A stretch of 25,503 bases of DNA from a bacterium Ga0077546 (GTDB lineage: Bacteria > Cyanobacteriota > Vampirovibrionia > Obscuribacterales > Obscuribacteraceae). This document shows, piece after piece, positions 23,162-25,503 of the stretch. The translations under genes and the position numbers were made by a program. Positions within the stretch are counted from its first letter, which is position 1. Every line of letters starts with the position of its first letter. The stretch spans positions 1 to 25,503 of the forward strand of contig LNEX01000468.1 of assembly GCA_001464165.1 (NCBI GenBank). Direction: 5' to 3'. The notes below the pieces were generated by a model. It was not told the origin of the DNA and ran no database searches. It was given only the letters and a program-made list of their open reading frames with translations.

Positions 23162-24328
23162 ATGGATAACAAACTATGTATTGCGCGAGTATTTTTTATG
23201 CATGATCAAGCTGCCATTCACCCGGCACGTTTGTTTGATTTTGACCAGCTTATTGCCGGTCTGAAAGAAGCGCACGCAAAAAAGTTGGTGCTTGAAAGTT
23301 CTAATGAAGATGGTCTTTTGCTCTATGTTTATTCCTCCAAGTGTGTCTACGACCAACTCTGGAATGACTTTACTCTGCTTGCCCGAGGGCTGATTCTAGA
23401 TCCGCAGGCTGGCAAAGTGGTGGCAACGCCTTTCCCTAAATTTTTCAATCTTGGTGAAGGCGGTGGTGTATGGCCGACTGGTGCCTTCGATACTTTTGAA
23501 AAAGTTGATGGCAGTCTCATTGTCATTTTCCATCATAATGGACGGTGGCAATGTGCCACCAAAGGTGCCTTTTATTCAGCGCAGGCTCTATGGGCGCGGG
23601 CGCAATTGAATGAAGTTGATCAATCACTACTTGTGGCCGGTACTACTTATCTGGCTGAAGCTGTCTATCCAGAAAATCGCATCATTGTGCAGTATCAGCA
23701 GGCTTCTCTTATCATGCTTTCGGCCTATGATGAAGCTGGCGTAGAAGTCAACTATGAATCTCTGCAAGACTTGACTAGCCAGATTGGCTGGCGAATGGCC
23801 CAGCGCTTCCACTATGATTCTCTGCACGCTCTGGCTGACTCGGCAAGGGCTCTGCCGCGCGACCAGGAAGGTTTTGTTGTGCGCTTCAGTGATGGCTCAA
23901 GATTGAAGATAAAAGGCGATGAATATCTTCGCTTGCACGCACTTCTGTCGAAGGTAACACCACTGGCCATCTGGGAAAAACTGGCTGCGGGCGATGACCT
24001 TGATGCTATGCGCCGAGATTTGCCGGAAGAATTCTGGTCTGATTTCGATCAAATTCGCTCACAGTTGGAAAATAATCTTGCGCAATTGATCAATCGAGTC
24101 ACCGTTTTCGCGCGCTCTATCGATGGACTAACTGATAAAGAATTAGGTCTCAGGCTTGGTGATTTAGACAGCGACATTCGTCCTTTCATTTTTTCTTATC
24201 GCAAGGAAGGAGCGCAGTTTCCTGGCGCACGAGCGAGAGAATCTTTGCTGCGAGTAATTCGGCCAACTGGAAACAGTTTGCCGGGTTACACGCCCTGCAG
24301 TGCCCTCAACCTTTTGCAAGATAGTTGA
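23162..24328 (+). CDS. T4 Rnl1-like ATP-dependent RNA ligase
   Basis: Predicted single-strand RNA ligase that seals 3'-OH to 5'-phosphate ends through a lysyl-AMP intermediate. Numbered from this start: the conserved LLARGLILD (72-80) ahead of PFPKFFNLGE (90-99), the nucleotidyltransferase motif I EKVDGS with K114, the motif III region TYLAEAVYPENRIIV (162-176), motif IV QEGFVVRF (E236) and motif V RLKIKGDEYLRLH (K249, K251), close to T4 Rnl1 motif V. Length of 388 residues fits Rnl1. A phage-defence or RNA-repair role is possible; no Pnkp, PrrC or other toxin gene is adjacent. The start is not fixed: ATGs at 23162 and 23198 both lack a strong ribosome binding site, and a GTG at 23141 is also in frame. 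A TTGACA promoter, a 10-codon ORF and a hairpin precede it. Confidence 0.88.
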   Translation: MDNKLCIARVFFMHDQAAIHPARLFDFDQLIAGLKEAHAKKLVLESSNEDGLLLYVYSSKCVYDQLWNDFTLLARGLILDPQAGKVVATPFPKFFNLGEGGGVWPTGAFDTFEKVDGSLIVIFHHNGRWQCATKGAFYSAQALWARAQLNEVDQSLLVAGTTYLAEAVYPENRIIVQYQQASLIMLSAYDEAGVEVNYESLQDLTSQIGWRMAQRFHYDSLHALADSARALPRDQEGFVVRFSDGSRLKIKGDEYLRLHALLSKVTPLAIWEKLAAGDDLDAMRRDLPEEFWSDFDQIRSQLENNLAQLINRVTVFARSIDGLTDKELGLRLGDLDSDIRPFIFSYRKEGAQFPGARARESLLRVIRPTGNSLPGYTPCSALNLLQDS

Positions 24329-24344
24329 GGGAGTAGGGGGGTAA

Positions 24345-24503
24345 TTAGATACTGAACCTTCTTGGCGAGCGGCACTGCGTGGCTACCTGGAGACGAAACG
24401 CTCACTGCTGGTCGTCGAAGACAGAAAGATTGCTCTAGCAAGGGGTCTATGCGAACTGCAATTGAGGTTTTTTCTGGTAGAGCAAGGCGAGCTTAATGCT
24501 TAA
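24345..24503 (+). pseudogene. Coding-like fragment after the RNA ligase gene
   Basis: A 52-codon stop-free stretch encoding WRAALRGYLETKRSLLVVED and ALARGLCELQLRFFLVEQGE, which looks like real helical protein, has no ATG and starts right after a stop codon. It may be the end of a degraded gene or chance. It has no ribosome binding site. Confidence 0.3.
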
Positions 24504-24557
24504 GGCTGGATATGTTTTGTGAGAGTCTTGCATTGATCATGCTCATCACTTGTTCCG

Positions 24558-24970
24558 TCAAATTCCTCGTCGGTTGGCCGTAACTTCAAGCGTCAGTGAC
24601 TTACCGTCCCATCTCACTGCTTTCCTCTGCTTCTCCTGAAAAGGCCCGAACGACTGCTGATGCAGCTTCTTGCCGTTGAGAAACAGTACGAACCGTAGTA
24701 CTTCGTTTGTTCTTCCTGTCACGAATGTTGACTGTCCAAATGCCCGTACCCAATTTCTTTCTGGTTGTCTCGGTGGTGCTCCCGAATTAGATTCTGGTAT
24801 TCCTGTCATTTCTGCGCGAATCCGTGAGGCGCCTTCATTGGCAAAAATACGACCAGCTGCTGAACAGTCTTTGTGTCTGCTGGGCTGGTTTCGCGCTTGA
24901 TTGTTTGAAAGGGAGTGTAGGTCGCCAGCCAGATTGCACTAAAGCAGGCGATTTTTATTACTCTGTTCAT
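24558..24970 (-). pseudogene. Secreted small protein gene split by an apparent -1 frameshift
   Basis: The ATG at 24970 opens a frame encoding a signal-peptide-like N-terminus (MNRVIKIACFSAIWLATYTP) that stops at TGA 24806-24808 after 54 residues. The -1 frame, open across the same stretch, reads AAGRIFANEGASRIRAEMTG and continues GIPESNSGAPPRQPERN to the TGA at 24558, a coherent protein ending in basic and aromatic strands (VLRFVLFLNGKKLHQQSFGP). Joining the two gives a plausible secreted protein of about 135 residues of unknown function. A T5 homopolymer in the overlap is a likely site of a real or sequencing indel. Confidence 0.55.
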
Positions 24971-25081
24971 GAAAAAGTCTTATCATTGCCTTCCACTTTA
25001 TATTTTAAACTAGGTCTTTGAGTTGGCTTCGAGGCCTTAAATTCAGTTCCCTCTGTTTGATATTCGGCCAATGCCTGGTTC

Positions 25082-25503
25082 TTACTCTGATTTTAGCTGT
25101 CGAGTTTGCGCAATGTGTATGGGGATGAAGAATCTTACTTTCAGTTTTGAGAGAGTAACCTCATCGACCCAAACAGTTCCTGGTTCGTCGAACTTAACTT
25201 TCAGAGCCACCACATCTGGTTGCGCTCTCTTTGTTATTAATCTTCTGCTAGAGCAGCTTATCCAGCCAGATGCAAGTTTTTTGCCAGCTCGCGTGCTGCC
25301 TGAAATTATCTCATTTGTTTTCGAATAGCTCAGGGACATTATGATTTTTGTTTTGATTTTTGGATCTGCAGGCCGAAGCTTCGCTCGGTAAATTAGTCTG
25401 GCCTGTCCTATGTCAGGCTTGCTGACCTCAAAAAGGGTGATGCTGCAGGGTTTCTTAACCGTTACCCGCAAAGAGCCTTTCCCATCAGCAGACTGGTTCT
25501 TGT
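25082..25503 (-). CDS. Partial CDS (3' part) of a probably exported beta-sandwich protein
   Basis: The frame is open to the right edge, so the N-terminus and start are outside the window; about 140 codons are seen before TAA at 25082-25084. The segment reads like a carbohydrate-binding or other beta-sandwich domain: SADGKGSLRVTVKKPCSITL, SKPDIGQARLIYRAKLRPAD, ASGWISCSSRR and DVVALKVKFDEPGTVWVDEV. The GTVWVDEV ending is typical of CBM-like jelly-roll domains, in which the first strands read Gly-Ser-Leu-Arg-Val. A secreted lipoprotein is a guess. The exact ligand and the family are not recognised. Confidence 0.68.
   Translation of the reverse strand, partial: KNQSADGKGSLRVTVKKPCSITLFEVSKPDIGQARLIYRAKLRPADPKIKTKIIMSLSYSKTNEIISGSTRAGKKLASGWISCSSRRLITKRAQPDVVALKVKFDEPGTVWVDEVTLSKLKVRFFIPIHIAQTRQLKSE

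Overview
This is a chromosomal stretch of a free-living bacterium, mid-40s to about 50 % G+C by eye, with housekeeping genes (recQ, hisC-like, a threonine dehydratase, tRNA-Gly) mixed with many exported or membrane proteins I cannot name. Start codons include several TTG and GTG, and Shine-Dalgarno sites of the GGAG/AGGAG type are common. Sec-type signal peptides, a cyanobacterial/plastid-like MGDG-synthase-type glycosyltransferase and lineage-specific secreted proteins would fit a deep cyanobacterial relative (for example Melainabacteria/Obscuribacterales). That assignment is inference with low confidence. No phage, insertion sequence, integrase or CRISPR array is visible.

Layout. 1-5.5 kb: a Cof-type HAD phosphatase; a 2-hydroxyacid-dehydrogenase-like protein that has lost catalytic residues; a secreted protein whose reading frame is broken; a uridine-kinase-like P-loop kinase; a cytoplasmic protein with high-expression codon use and its own intrinsic terminator; a stand-alone receiver-like domain overlapping tail to tail with a GyrI-like effector-binding protein. 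5.6-9.7 kb: three exported or membrane proteins in tandem. 9.7-13.1 kb: recQ and a histidinol-phosphate aminotransferase on the minus strand. 13.3-14.5 kb: tRNA-Gly(UCC), four 18-bp tandem repeats and a PLP threonine dehydratase. 14.5-16.6 kb: a Thr/Val-rich secreted protein whose ribosome binding site lies in a predicted leader hairpin, and an unknown 412-residue protein. 16.7-18.9 kb: a two-gene operon of a coiled-coil membrane protein and a GT28 diacylglycerol glycosyltransferase-like enzyme. 19.2-22.0 kb: a 959-residue transporter fusing DUF389, SLC13/DASS and two RCK_C (TrkA-C) domains. 22.1-25.5 kb: a YegP-like protein, an mscS remnant, a T4 Rnl1-like RNA ligase behind a leader ORF and hairpin, broken secreted-protein frames, and the 3' part of another probable exported protein that runs off the right edge.

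The strongest leads are the DUF389-SLC13-RCK_C fusion, the RNA ligase with an attenuator-like leader, the Shine-Dalgarno-masking hairpin at 15143-15192, and the 4 x 18-bp repeat array between tRNA-Gly and the threonine dehydratase. Short direct tandem duplications (13-18 bp) recur at gene boundaries at least four times. Two secreted-protein genes carry apparent -1 frameshifts and mscS is truncated, so local gene decay or sequencing indels must be considered.
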